From: Pedobacter sp. ASV12
GTDB taxonomy: Bacteria > Bacteroidota > Bacteroidia > Sphingobacteriales > Sphingobacteriaceae
Direction of reading: 5' to 3'
Assembly (NCBI RefSeq): GCF_016429155.1
Contig: NZ_JAELUC010000009.1
Coordinates: 1-64,000, forward strand
Length of the DNA stretch: 64,000 nucleotides
The notes under the pieces were generated by a model, which had not been told where the DNA came from, ran no database searches, and saw nothing but the letters and a program-made list of their open reading frames with translations. Positions 45,204 to 53,351 of the stretch are shown here, piece by piece (position 1 is the first letter of the stretch; the number at the start of each line of letters is the position of its first letter). The translations under genes were made by a program, and so were the position numbers.

Positions 45204-46082
45204 TTAATTTGTTACCCCCGTAATCTCGATATCGAAATCGAGGGCGGAGTTTGGCGGTACAATATAACTTCCCGTAGTTTGGTTTCTGCTTCCTGTCGCC
45301 CCGTAAGCCAAATCAGAAGGCACAAAAAATCTGATCTTGGTGCCTTGCTTTAAGCCAACCAAGGTTTTTTGCCAACCAGGGATAAGGAGGTTGAGTTGCG
45401 ATGTTAAACCATTATTTTGGTCGAAGATGGTTCCATTGAGCAACCTGCCTGTATAATTAACGGTAATGGTTGAAGCCGTGCTCGAAATGGCATCGCCAGT
45501 ACCTACAAAATTCATGATGGTGTAAACCCTTGATGGATTTTTAACAGCCGTCAGGCCTTTCGCCGTCAGGAAGTTATTGATGTTTTGATCATCGATTTCC
45601 CATATTTTGCCATAAGGCGATACTGTAATCTCAGACAAGATGACTTCATTAGACGGAACCGTTGCGGTGCCATTTTTGCCATAGGCCAAATAAGAAGGCA
45701 ATATCACCCTTACCTTGCCACCCCGGTTAACACCGGTTAGGGCAATGCGGTAGGCTTCCGGACTAAGATAGCCCAAATAAGTGCCCTCAGTGCTATAAGT
45801 TGCGGTGTTATAATAGCTTGTTCCGCTCAGAGACTTAATAGCCAAGCTGTAAAAAACCGAATCCTTGTTCAACAAAGGCGCACCAGTTCCCTGATTAAGT
45901 ACCTGATAATAAAATCCAGCCGGATCTTTGGTCATGGTAAGGTTATTCTGTTTGATATAAGCCTGAATTTTGGCCTCGTCAATACTTTGGATGGTTTCAT
46001 ATTCTTTTTTACAAGAATTGAACAGCAGCAAGAGGCCTAATAAAGCGATTGCCGGAAAGATAAGTTTTTTACGCATGAGCAT
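45204..46082 (-). CDS. Tandem FKBP-type peptidyl-prolyl isomerase lipoprotein
   Basis: About 292 residues (ATG at 46082, or 46076 for MRKKLIFP). A lipoprotein signal ends in FNSC (C24). Two FKBP-like domains follow: the first, about 70-155, is degenerate around YLGYLSPEAYRIAL. The second, about 205-290, keeps the canonical strands VNYTGRLLNGTIFDQ, GWQKTLVGLKQGTKIRFFVPS, LAYGATG and PPNSALDFDIEI. It would assist proline isomerisation of envelope proteins. It follows a single-domain FKBP gene by two bases, so the two are coupled. Confidence 0.88.
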   Translation of the reverse strand: MLMRKKLIFPAIALLGLLLLFNSCKKEYETIQSIDEAKIQAYIKQNNLTMTKDPAGFYYQVLNQGTGAPLLNKDSVFYSLAIKSLSGTSYYNTATYSTEGTYLGYLSPEAYRIALTGVNRGGKVRVILPSYLAYGKNGTATVPSNEVILSEITVSPYGKIWEIDDQNINNFLTAKGLTAVKNPSRVYTIMNFVGTGDAISSTASTITVNYTGRLLNGTIFDQNNGLTSQLNLLIPGWQKTLVGLKQGTKIRFFVPSDLAYGATGSRNQTTGSYIVPPNSALDFDIEITGVTN

Positions 46083-46084
46083 AT

Positions 46085-46555
46085 TTATTGTGCGCTGATT
46101 AAGTCGATGGTAAAGTCTAAAACCGCATTTTCGGGAATACCCGGACCTGGCGATTGGTTTTTATAGGCCAAGGTAGAAGGCACGATCAACCTGATTCTGC
46201 CCCCCTTTTGGATCAGTGGAATGCCGATTTGCCAACCTTGGATCAGTCTGCCCAAAACAAAAGTTACTGCGCTTGAGGATTTGTCGAAAACATTTCCGTT
46301 CAGCAATCTTCCTTCGTAGTTAACCACTACCGCGGTTGAAGAGTTAAAACTCACGTCTCCGCTTCCCGGGGTAATAATCTGGTAATAGATTCCCGAACTG
46401 TGTTTGATGGCGGCAATACCGTTTTTAGCTATGAAATCTGCAATGAGGCCGTCGTCTATCTTTGCTTGTTTCTCTGCATTGTAACTGTCTTTTTTACAAG
46501 ATGCAAAGGTTGCTACGATTAAAAAGAAACCTAAAAATAACCTGGTTTTAAACAT
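46085..46555 (-). CDS. FKBP-type peptidyl-prolyl isomerase lipoprotein
   Basis: 156 residues. Lipobox TFASC (C20) is followed by KKDSYN and a helical linker (KQAKIDDGLIADFIAKNGI). One FKBP domain contains VVNYEGRLLNGNVFDKSS, GRLIQGWQIGIPLIQKGGRI and IPENAVLDFTIDL. It is likely membrane-anchored in the periplasm. Together with the downstream two-domain lipoprotein it makes a two-gene unit; the shared FIAKNGI/YIKQNNL linker suggests a common origin. Confidence 0.88.
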   Translation of the reverse strand: MFKTRLFLGFFLIVATFASCKKDSYNAEKQAKIDDGLIADFIAKNGIAAIKHSSGIYYQIITPGSGDVSFNSSTAVVVNYEGRLLNGNVFDKSSSAVTFVLGRLIQGWQIGIPLIQKGGRIRLIVPSTLAYKNQSPGPGIPENAVLDFTIDLISAQ

Positions 46556-46679
46556 AATTGCACAAAAATAAGCTTTTATTGCCTATGGCGCAATTTTTAA
46601 CCAATTTTAACACTTGCCAGCAGTGGAGGGTTAAAGGCAAAAGGCTGAAAGATGGAAAGCGCAGGGCTTGTTCAAAATA

Positions 46680-46710
46680 AAAAGATTTAGGATGAAATAA
46701 CCCTAAACCT
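46680..46710 (-). terminator. Weak terminator of the beta-oxidation operon
   Basis: TTTAGG (46686-46691) pairs with CCTAAA (46702-46707); on the minus strand a T-rich tract follows. It lies 25-45 bases beyond the acyl-CoA dehydrogenase stop. The stem is short. Confidence 0.4.
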
Positions 46711-46731
46711 TCTACTTTTTTACCTTCAACC

Positions 46732-48510
46732 TTAAAAACAGTATTTGTTGGCTTCGATCAGTTGCAATGCTACGTTTTGACGGGCTTGTTTTACGTTAAA
46801 CGGCTCCATTTTGGTAAACCTGCGCAAACCAACCAGCATCATGCGCAGTTCGTCGCCTTCGGCAAAAGCCCAAAGCGCTTCCTTGCCTGCTTTCTGCACG
46901 CCGTCAACCGCTTCTACAAAATAGATGCGCATCATATCTAACTGACCCTTGCAGGCTTCTTCGCCACGTAGGCTAACTAATTTCTCCGTCCTGAGCATAG
47001 CCGATTCCGCTACGTACACATAGCTGGCCATGTCGGCGATATTCATTAAAATTTCCTGCTCTTTTGAAAGGCTCATCATCAACTTTTGCACCGCAGCGCC
47101 AGCCACCATCAAAGTTGCTTTTTTCAGGTTCTGGATAATTTTCTTTTCTGCAGCGAACAAGGTGGTGTCTTCTTCTCCAAAATCGGGGATAGACAGCAGC
47201 TCGTTGGCCACGGCAGTTGCCGGTGTCATCAGGTCCAGTTCGCCCTTCATCGCCCTTTTCAGCATCATGTCAACGGTGAGCAAACGATTAATTTCGTTGG
47301 TACCTTCAAAAATACGGTTGATACGTGCATCGCGATACGACCTGTCCATCGGTGCATCGGCCGAGAAGCCCATGCCACCATAAATCTGTACACCTTCGTC
47401 GGTTACATAATCCAGTACTTCAGAGCCCCATACTTTCAAAATGGCGCACTCTACTGCAAACTGTTCTGTTGATTTGAGTTTGGCTTTTCCTGCCTCCATG
47501 CCACCCGCAACCAAGGCATCGTAAGCATCGTCTATGTTTTGTCCGGCCCTGTAGTTTGCCGATTCTACCGCATAGATTTTGGTGGCCATTTCGGCCAGTT
47601 TATAACGGATTGCTCCATATTTGGAGATAGGCCTGTCGAATTGCACACGTTCGTTTGCATAGTTAACGGCCTGGTTCACCACTTCTTTAGAGCCACCAAT
47701 CGCGGCAGCGGCCAACTTGATCCGGCCAATGTTCAGGATGTTTACGGCAATCTTAAAACCATTTTCCCTTTCCGACAGCATATTCTCTACCGGTACCGGA
47801 CAGTCGTTAAAGAATACCTGGCGGGTCGACGAACCTTTGATACCCATCTTGTGTTCTTCGGGGTTCATGGTTATGCCGCCAAATTCCTTCTCTACAATAA
47901 ATGCAGTTAGGTTCTTATCGTCATCTATTTTGGCAAAAACGATGAAGATGTCTGCAAAACCACCATTGGTAATCCACATTTTTTGTCCGTTGATGATGTA
48001 GTGCTTGCCATCGGCCGATAATTTGGCTTTGGTTTTGCCCGAGTTGGCATCAGAGCCCGAATTGGGTTCGGTTAAGCAGTAAGAGGCCTTCCACTCGCCA
48101 GTTCCCAATTTGGGAATGTATTTGGCTTTTTGGGCTTCATTGCCATAGTAAAGAATAGGCAAGGTGCCGATACCCGTATGGGCCGATAGCGCCACGGCAA
48201 ACGAATGGCCTGCGCCGCAAACATCGGCCACCAGCATTGATGTGTTGAAATTTTTTCCGAAACCGCCGTATTCTTCCGGAATGGACACACCCAAAATACC
48301 GAGTTCGCCAGCCTTGTCCATCAGCGACGGCATGAGGCCTTCTTCCTGGCTGTCGATCCTGTCTAATATGGGGTTAACTTCGGCCGCCAGAAAATCGCGG
48401 CAGGTTTGCGCAATCATCTGTTGCTCTTCATCAAATTCTTCAGGAATGAATACATCCTGGTATTGGGTTGTTGCAATTAGGAATTCACCGCCTTTTATTG
48501 TTTTTTCCAT
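46732..48510 (-). CDS. Acyl-CoA dehydrogenase, VLCAD/ACAD9-like
   Basis: 592 residues. N-terminal helical, central beta and C-terminal helical ACAD domains are followed by an extra helical region (about 425-592), as in very-long-chain acyl-CoA dehydrogenases. Visible signatures are CLTEPNSGSDANSGKTKA (145-162), IYGGMGFSADAP (376-387) and RIFEGTNEINRL (399-410), where E402 is the probable catalytic base. FAD-dependent, it oxidises acyl-CoA to trans-2-enoyl-CoA. Last gene of the operon with thiolase and HCDH/ECH, completing the beta-oxidation cycle. A 121-base repeat-containing spacer separates it from the thiolase. Confidence 0.94.
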   Translation of the reverse strand: MEKTIKGGEFLIATTQYQDVFIPEEFDEEQQMIAQTCRDFLAAEVNPILDRIDSQEEGLMPSLMDKAGELGILGVSIPEEYGGFGKNFNTSMLVADVCGAGHSFAVALSAHTGIGTLPILYYGNEAQKAKYIPKLGTGEWKASYCLTEPNSGSDANSGKTKAKLSADGKHYIINGQKMWITNGGFADIFIVFAKIDDDKNLTAFIVEKEFGGITMNPEEHKMGIKGSSTRQVFFNDCPVPVENMLSERENGFKIAVNILNIGRIKLAAAAIGGSKEVVNQAVNYANERVQFDRPISKYGAIRYKLAEMATKIYAVESANYRAGQNIDDAYDALVAGGMEAGKAKLKSTEQFAVECAILKVWGSEVLDYVTDEGVQIYGGMGFSADAPMDRSYRDARINRIFEGTNEINRLLTVDMMLKRAMKGELDLMTPATAVANELLSIPDFGEEDTTLFAAEKKIIQNLKKATLMVAGAAVQKLMMSLSKEQEILMNIADMASYVYVAESAMLRTEKLVSLRGEEACKGQLDMMRIYFVEAVDGVQKAGKEALWAFAEGDELRMMLVGLRRFTKMEPFNVKQARQNVALQLIEANKYCF

Positions 48511-48521
48511 GTTAGTATTGT

Positions 48522-48622
48522 GTATTGAGTATAGCGTACCGAGACGGTATGCCCATGTTTACAATTATTTTATTTTATTGTCCAATAGTACGAGAGAAGT
48601 ATCTCAATACGCACTACGCAAT
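48522..48622. repeat. Gene-less inverted repeat pair in the thiolase-ACAD spacer
   Basis: GTATTGAG (48522-48529) on the left and CTCAATAC (48603-48610, within TCTCAATACGCACTACGCAAT at 48602-48622) on the right are inverted. The right arm shares the words GTATTGAGA and GTAGTGCG (as complement) with the 30-bp repeats that flank the four-helix-bundle gene. No coding sequence lies between. Confidence 0.65.
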
Positions 48623-48631
48623 TCTATTTTC

Positions 48632-49807
48632 TTACAACAGTTCAAAAATACCTGCCGCGCCTTGGCCCGTACCTACGCACATGGTTACCATGCCGTATCT
48701 TTTGTTTTGCCTTTTGAGTTCGTTGAAGAGCTGCACCGAAAGTTTAGCTCCCGTACAACCCAATGGATGGCCCAAAGCTATAGCGCCTCCATTTACGTTT
48801 ATTTTTTGCGGATCCAAGCCCAAGGTTCTGATCACCGCCAACGACTGCGAAGCAAAAGCTTCATTCAACTCAATCAGGTCGATATCATCTTGCTTCATTC
48901 CCGCCTGTTTTAAAGCTTTCGGAATAGCTTCGATGGGACCAATGCCCATAATTCGTGGCGGTACGCCAGCAATGCCATAACTTACCAAACGGGCAATCGG
49001 CGTTGCACCCAATTCCTTCATTTTCTTTTCCGAAACCACCAGTACAAAAGCTGCTCCATCAGAAGTTTGCGAAGAATTACCCGCAGTAATGCAGCCATCG
49101 GCCGCAAAAACAGGTTTCAGCTTGGCCAAACGCTCAAGCGTGGTATCAGCGCGCGGCCCTTCATCGGTATCCACCACATAAGAACGGGTCTGTTTTTTCA
49201 GGTTGCCATCCAAATAGGTTTCGTTTACCGTAATGGGCAAGATGCCGTCTTTGAGGTGGCCGTTCTTGATGGCTTCTACAGCTTTAAGATGCGAACGATA
49301 GGAAAACTCATCCTGGTCTTCGCGGCTTACATTATATTCTTTAGCCACGGCTTCGGCTGTTAAGCCCATGCCCCAGTACCAGTCTGGATTATTTTTGGCA
49401 ACCGCTGCATTGGGTACCAGTTTCCAGCCTCCAAATGGCATACCCGACATGATTTCTACACCACCGGCCACAATGCAATCGGCCATACCGGCCTTGATTT
49501 TTGCCACGGCCGTAGCAATGGTTTCTAAACCAGATGCACAGTAGCGGTTAACGGTAACGCCAGGCACCTTATCGGTATCGAGCCCCATTAGGCTAATCAT
49601 ACGGGCAACGTTTAAACCCTGCTCGGCTTCTGGCGTAGCATTGCCAACGATTACATCGTCTATTTCTGCCTTATCCAAATTAGGAACCGAGGCCACCAAT
49701 GCCCTGATCACATCTGCCGCCAAATCATCAGCTCTTGTAAAGCGGAATACACCCCTCGGGGCCTTGCCCACGGCTGTTCTTAGTCCTGCTATTATGTATG
49801 CTTCCAT
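48632..49807 (-). CDS. Acetyl-CoA C-acyltransferase (thiolase)
   Basis: 391 residues. The acyl-acceptor cysteine is C90 (NRYCASGLET), the histidine H347 (ALGHPLGCTGA) and the deprotonating cysteine C377 (MCVGTGQGAAG). It cleaves 3-ketoacyl-CoA into acetyl-CoA and a shortened acyl-CoA, the last step of beta-oxidation. Length is standard. It lies between the four-helix-bundle gene upstream and the acyl-CoA dehydrogenase downstream, all on the minus strand. FadA-type rather than biosynthetic is inferred from the operon. Confidence 0.95.
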   Translation of the reverse strand: MEAYIIAGLRTAVGKAPRGVFRFTRADDLAADVIRALVASVPNLDKAEIDDVIVGNATPEAEQGLNVARMISLMGLDTDKVPGVTVNRYCASGLETIATAVAKIKAGMADCIVAGGVEIMSGMPFGGWKLVPNAAVAKNNPDWYWGMGLTAEAVAKEYNVSREDQDEFSYRSHLKAVEAIKNGHLKDGILPITVNETYLDGNLKKQTRSYVVDTDEGPRADTTLERLAKLKPVFAADGCITAGNSSQTSDGAAFVLVVSEKKMKELGATPIARLVSYGIAGVPPRIMGIGPIEAIPKALKQAGMKQDDIDLIELNEAFASQSLAVIRTLGLDPQKINVNGGAIALGHPLGCTGAKLSVQLFNELKRQNKRYGMVTMCVGTGQGAAGIFELL

Positions 49808-49820
49808 TTTATAGTATCTA

Positions 49821-50300
49821 GTAGTGCGTATTGCGTAGCGGGTATTGAGATATACGCGCCTAACACAATTTATTATTTTAAAGCACCTTGAAGTTTATAA
49901 TTCATTTTCTGTAATTCATCGATGTTGTCCAAAAGCTCGCCCGCTATTTGTTCATTTACAAATCCGAGCTTTTCTGCAATTACCAATTGTGTTTGTAACT
50001 CGTATGACGAGCCGTTAGCAACTCCTAAAAACTGTTTGAACTCACCTTTCGTGTTTCGCCCGGCTCCTTCGGAAATATTTGAAGGAATAGAAACAGCACT
50101 GCGTCTTGATTGAGATATTAGACCATAGCGTTCATCAATGGGATAATCCGAAGTAATTTGATAAATCCTCACCGCCAAATCAATTGACTTATTCCAAATT
50201 TTTAAATCTTTTATATTATGCATGCCATAAGTATTTAATTCGATTATTTGGGGATTGATTTTCTATTTTGTCTCAATACGCTTGTCTCAATACGCACTAC
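49821..50300. mobile_element. Candidate IVS/S23-type cassette with 30-bp inverted repeats
   Basis: 480 bases inserted between the HCDH/ECH and thiolase genes. Left repeat 49821-49850 and right repeat 50271-50300 are inverted copies. Read in the same sense both are GTAGTGCGTATTG, eight variable bases, GTATTGAGA, giving at least 22 of 30 identical. The only gene inside encodes a four-helix-bundle protein (49873-50223) of the family found in intervening sequences of bacterial 23S rRNA. No target-site duplication is obvious and no transposase is encoded. That this is a mobile or excisable unit is inferred. Confidence 0.55.
49873..50223 (-). CDS. Four-helix-bundle (23S rRNA IVS/S23-type) protein
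   Basis: 116 residues with the family pattern: LKIWNKSIDLAVRIYQIT, then GLISQSRRSAVSIPSNISEG, then EFKQFLGVANGSSYELQTQL and a C-terminal helix LDNIDELQKMNYKL. These small bundles form pentamers, are encoded within intervening sequences of 23S rRNA genes in several phyla, and are related to the Avd accessory protein of diversity-generating retroelements. No reverse transcriptase or variable repeat is nearby. It is unrelated to fatty acid metabolism, so its place inside this operon is odd; it is flanked by inverted repeats. Molecular function is unknown, probably nucleic-acid binding. Confidence 0.88.
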   Translation of the reverse strand: MHNIKDLKIWNKSIDLAVRIYQITSDYPIDERYGLISQSRRSAVSIPSNISEGAGRNTKGEFKQFLGVANGSSYELQTQLVIAEKLGFVNEQIAGELLDNIDELQKMNYKLQGALK

Positions 50301-50306
50301 TCCTTC

Positions 50307-52715
50307 CTAATTCCTCAACGGCTTCCCTTTGGTTACGATAGACTGTATTCTTTCCAAAGTTTTTCTTTCGCCACAGAGTGACAAGAAGGCTTCGCGTTCC
50401 AAATCCAGCAAGTATTGCTCGCTTACTTCGGTTGGCGATGAAAGGTCTCCACCGCACATGACCCAGCCCAGTTTCTCCGAAATCTTTTTATCGTGTTCGG
50501 AGATATAATGGCCGGCATACATGCTGTTGGCTCCGGCATACACAATGCCCAGGCCTTGTTTGCCTAATACCTTGATGTCTTTGCGCTGCACCGGCTTGGT
50601 GTATCCTGCATCGGCCAATTCTATTGCCTTGGCTTTGGCATCGGCGATTAAGCGGCTTCTGTTCATGCTGATGCCGTACTTGCCTTTTTGCAGGTAACCC
50701 AATTCTGCCGCTTCTACCGCAGAGGTCGACACTTTGGCCATACCAATGGTCAGGAAGCGGTCTTTGAGCGTGTTTTGCACAATCTGATCGGCATGATATT
50801 CGTCAGAGGCCCGCAGCGCAAACTCTTTGGTACCGCCACCACCCGGAATTACGCCTACCCCAAACTCTACCAAGCCCATGTAAGTTTCGGCATTGAGCTG
50901 CACAAAGTCGGCATGGAGACTAAACTCGCAGCCACCGCCCAAAGTCAGGTTATGTGGCGCCACCACTACAGGAATTGACGAATAACGGATGCGCATTGAT
51001 GTATTTTGGAACATCCTGATGGCCATATTCAATTCTTCCCATTCCTGCTCTACAGCCATCATGAAGATCATACCTACGTTGGCACCTGCCGAGAAATTAG
51101 CCCCATCGTTGCCTATCACTACCCCGCGGTAATCCTTTTCGGCCATATCTATGGCCTTGTTAATAGCCGACAGCGTGTCGCCTCCAATGGTATTCATTTT
51201 CGAATGAAATTCTACATTTAAAATGCCATCTCCCAAATCAATGATAGAGGCACCGGCGTTTTTCCAGAGCACCTTGCTGGCCCTGAGGTTATCCAAAATG
51301 ATAAAATCGGCCGTACCCGGAATTTCTTGATAGCTTTTTGAAGGGATGTCGTAATATTTCTTAATTCCGTCTTCTACTTTATAAAACGAAGTATGACCAG
51401 CTTCCAGCATTTCGCCTACCCATGCAGCAGGTTGATGGCCGTATTTTTTCATGCCTTCAATGGCTTCGGTAACACCAACAGCGTCCCAAACTTCGAATGG
51501 GCCTAAATCCCAACCAAAACCGGCACGCATGGCATCGTCTATGCGGTATAATTCGTCAGAAATTTCAGGAATACGATCCGACACATATTCGAACAGTCCG
51601 AAAAAAGAAGCCCTGAACAATTCGCCAGCCTTATCTTTGCCAGCTGCGAAAACCTTCATGCGGTCTTTCACGTTTTCGATACTCTTGGTAAGGTCTAAGG
51701 TGGCCGATTTTACTTTCTCCTGCGGCCGATACTCGAGCGTTTTCAGGTCGAGCGCCAATATTTCGGTTTTGCCTTCGGCATTTTTAGTCTTTTTGTAGAA
51801 GCCCTGCTTGGTTTTATCGCCTAGCCAGTTGTTTTCTTCCATCTTTTTCACGTAAGCCGGCAACTGGAATAAATCATGAGCCTTATCCTCAGGGCAATTA
51901 TCGTACAGGCCTTTGGCCACCTTGATCATGGTGTCAAGCCCTACAACGTCGGTGGTACGGAAAGTAGCCGATTTCGGTCTGCCCAAAGCCGGACCGGTAA
52001 ATTTATCCACTTCCTCAACGGTCAGCCCCATCTTCTCCACCAAGTGCAACAAGGCCATGATTGAGTAAACTCCAACCCTGTTGGCAATAAATGCCGGCGT
52101 ATCTTTACAGAGCACCGTGGTTTTGCCCAGAAACTTATCGCCGTAATGCAATAAGAAATCAACCAGTTCTGGCTTGGTATAAGGCGTAGGAATGATTTCG
52201 AGCAGCCTCAAATAACGTGGTGGATTAAAAAAGTGCGTACCGCAGAAATTTGCCTTGAAATCGTCGCTCCTGCCTTCGGCCATTAAATGAATAGGGATGC
52301 CCGAAGTATTGGAGGTTATCAAAGTACCTGGTTTGCGGAATTGTTCTACCTGCTCGAATACTTTTTTCTTGATGTCCAGGTTTTCTACAACCACTTCGAT
52401 CACCCAATCGCAGTTGGCAATTTTCGGCATATCGTCGTCAAAGTTGCCTGTAGCTATTTTCTGCAACACACTTTGCGAATAAATTGGCGAAGGGTTGGTT
52501 TTTACCGCGGTTTGCAAGGCCGTGTTTACCATGCGGTTCTTCACTGCCGGATGGGTCAGGGACAGACCTTTGGCCTGCTCTTCGGCATTCAGTTCTTTCG
52601 GAGCAATATCCAGCAGCAATACCTCTACGCCAATATTGGCGAAATGACAGGCAATGCGCGATCCCATAATGCCAGAGCCTAATACGGCTACCTTATTTAT
52701 CTTTTTGTTCATCAT
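50307..52715 (-). CDS. 3-hydroxyacyl-CoA dehydrogenase / enoyl-CoA hydratase fusion
   Basis: 802 residues (ATG at 52715 or one codon later). The NAD-binding domain starts at residue 7 (KVAVLGSGIMGSRIACHF), followed by HCDH blocks CGTHFFNPPRYLRLLE and IANRVGVYS and the C-terminal HCDH domain. A crotonase domain follows at about 510-700: GANFSAGANVGMIF, and the two expected glutamates in LGGGCEFSLHAD and GLVEFGVGVIPGGGGTKE. The order HCDH then ECH is the reverse of E. coli FadB and is common in Bacteroidota. It catalyses two steps of beta-oxidation. Overlaps the MarR gene by 23 bases. Confidence 0.93.
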   Translation of the reverse strand: MMNKKINKVAVLGSGIMGSRIACHFANIGVEVLLLDIAPKELNAEEQAKGLSLTHPAVKNRMVNTALQTAVKTNPSPIYSQSVLQKIATGNFDDDMPKIANCDWVIEVVVENLDIKKKVFEQVEQFRKPGTLITSNTSGIPIHLMAEGRSDDFKANFCGTHFFNPPRYLRLLEIIPTPYTKPELVDFLLHYGDKFLGKTTVLCKDTPAFIANRVGVYSIMALLHLVEKMGLTVEEVDKFTGPALGRPKSATFRTTDVVGLDTMIKVAKGLYDNCPEDKAHDLFQLPAYVKKMEENNWLGDKTKQGFYKKTKNAEGKTEILALDLKTLEYRPQEKVKSATLDLTKSIENVKDRMKVFAAGKDKAGELFRASFFGLFEYVSDRIPEISDELYRIDDAMRAGFGWDLGPFEVWDAVGVTEAIEGMKKYGHQPAAWVGEMLEAGHTSFYKVEDGIKKYYDIPSKSYQEIPGTADFIILDNLRASKVLWKNAGASIIDLGDGILNVEFHSKMNTIGGDTLSAINKAIDMAEKDYRGVVIGNDGANFSAGANVGMIFMMAVEQEWEELNMAIRMFQNTSMRIRYSSIPVVVAPHNLTLGGGCEFSLHADFVQLNAETYMGLVEFGVGVIPGGGGTKEFALRASDEYHADQIVQNTLKDRFLTIGMAKVSTSAVEAAELGYLQKGKYGISMNRSRLIADAKAKAIELADAGYTKPVQRKDIKVLGKQGLGIVYAGANSMYAGHYISEHDKKISEKLGWVMCGGDLSSPTEVSEQYLLDLEREAFLSLCGERKTLERIQSIVTKGKPLRN

Positions 52716-53151
52716 GATCTTTTACGGGCGAATAAGCCAGGGTTAATTGGTTAACTTTGGAGAGCGTGGCAATCAGTTGTTCTTTTTCTTTGGCGCTGAG
52801 CTTTTCGTTTAAGTATTCGTTAAAAGACACCACTACGTTTCTGGCCAACTTTCTTTTTTCTACACCAAAGGGGGTTAGAAAAACTTTGACAGAACGCTTG
52901 TCGCCTGCCGCAATTTCTCTGTATATTAGGCCCAGCTCTTCCATGTTGTTGAGCATGCGCGACAGGCTGGTGGCTTTTACGCCGAGCAGGCCTGCCAATG
53001 CCGATACGGTAGTACCCTCGGCATGAATGTTGATCAGCACATAGCCAATGGCCTGGGTAATCCCAAAACCAGAGGCGATTTGGTTATAGGTGTTCGAAAC
53101 GTTTTGCCAAACGATCTTTAAAAAATAATCTACTGTTTCCTGTTGCTTCAT
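52693..53151 (-). CDS. MarR-family regulator of the beta-oxidation operon
   Basis: 152 residues, winged helix. The recognition region is TTVSALAGLLGVKATSLSRMLNNME, the wing is GLIYREIAAGDKRSVKVFLT, and dimerisation helices are at both ends. First gene of the operon; its 3' end overlaps the HCDH/ECH start by 23 bases, so it is co-translated. The likely role is repression relieved by fatty acyl-CoA or a related ligand. Dyad sequences at its promoter (53160-53203) are the likely operator. Ligand inferred from context. Confidence 0.9.
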   Translation of the reverse strand: MKQQETVDYFLKIVWQNVSNTYNQIASGFGITQAIGYVLINIHAEGTTVSALAGLLGVKATSLSRMLNNMEELGLIYREIAAGDKRSVKVFLTPFGVEKRKLARNVVVSFNEYLNEKLSAKEKEQLIATLSKVNQLTLAYSPVKDHDEQKDK

Positions 53152-53158
53152 TAATTAC

Positions 53159-53203
53159 TATGCTTGCATAACAAATCTAAGCTATTAAAGTTTAGGATGC
53201 AAG
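53159..53203 (-). promoter_or_regulatory. Promoter and candidate MarR operator
   Basis: On the minus strand TTG (53200-53202) lies 20 bases from TAGATTTG (53172-53179), a perfect -7 element. CTTGCAT (53163-53169) and ATGCAAG (53197-53203) form a perfect inverted repeat around it. The proximal arm is itself part of the dyad TATGCTTGCATA (53159-53170). A repressor bound here would cover the core promoter. Confidence 0.6.
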
Positions 53204-53295
53204 TAGAATATTAAAATAATTTTTGGAAATGACTTTGACCTGAAATTCGGGTTTCGGTTACTGATTTTTAGTTTGCAGTCAACCATAAAAAAGAG

Positions 53296-53331
53296 TAAAA
53301 AAAAAGCCTCCGATTTTATCGGAGGCTTTTG
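53296..53331 (-). terminator. Terminator of the OmpA-family gene
   Basis: A nine-base perfect stem (53306-53314 with 53318-53326), loop of three, then a run of nine T on the minus strand. Confidence 0.92.
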
Positions 53332-53351
53332 TATTTCAAAGAATGAATAGC

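Noticed and set aside
45204-46555. Two FKBP lipoproteins as a novel system
   Set aside because: Tandem FKBP-type lipoproteins are common in Bacteroidota and show nothing unusual beyond one degenerate domain.
49873-50223. Diversity-generating retroelement accessory gene (Avd)
   Set aside because: The four-helix fold is shared, but there is no reverse transcriptase, template repeat or variable repeat within the window.
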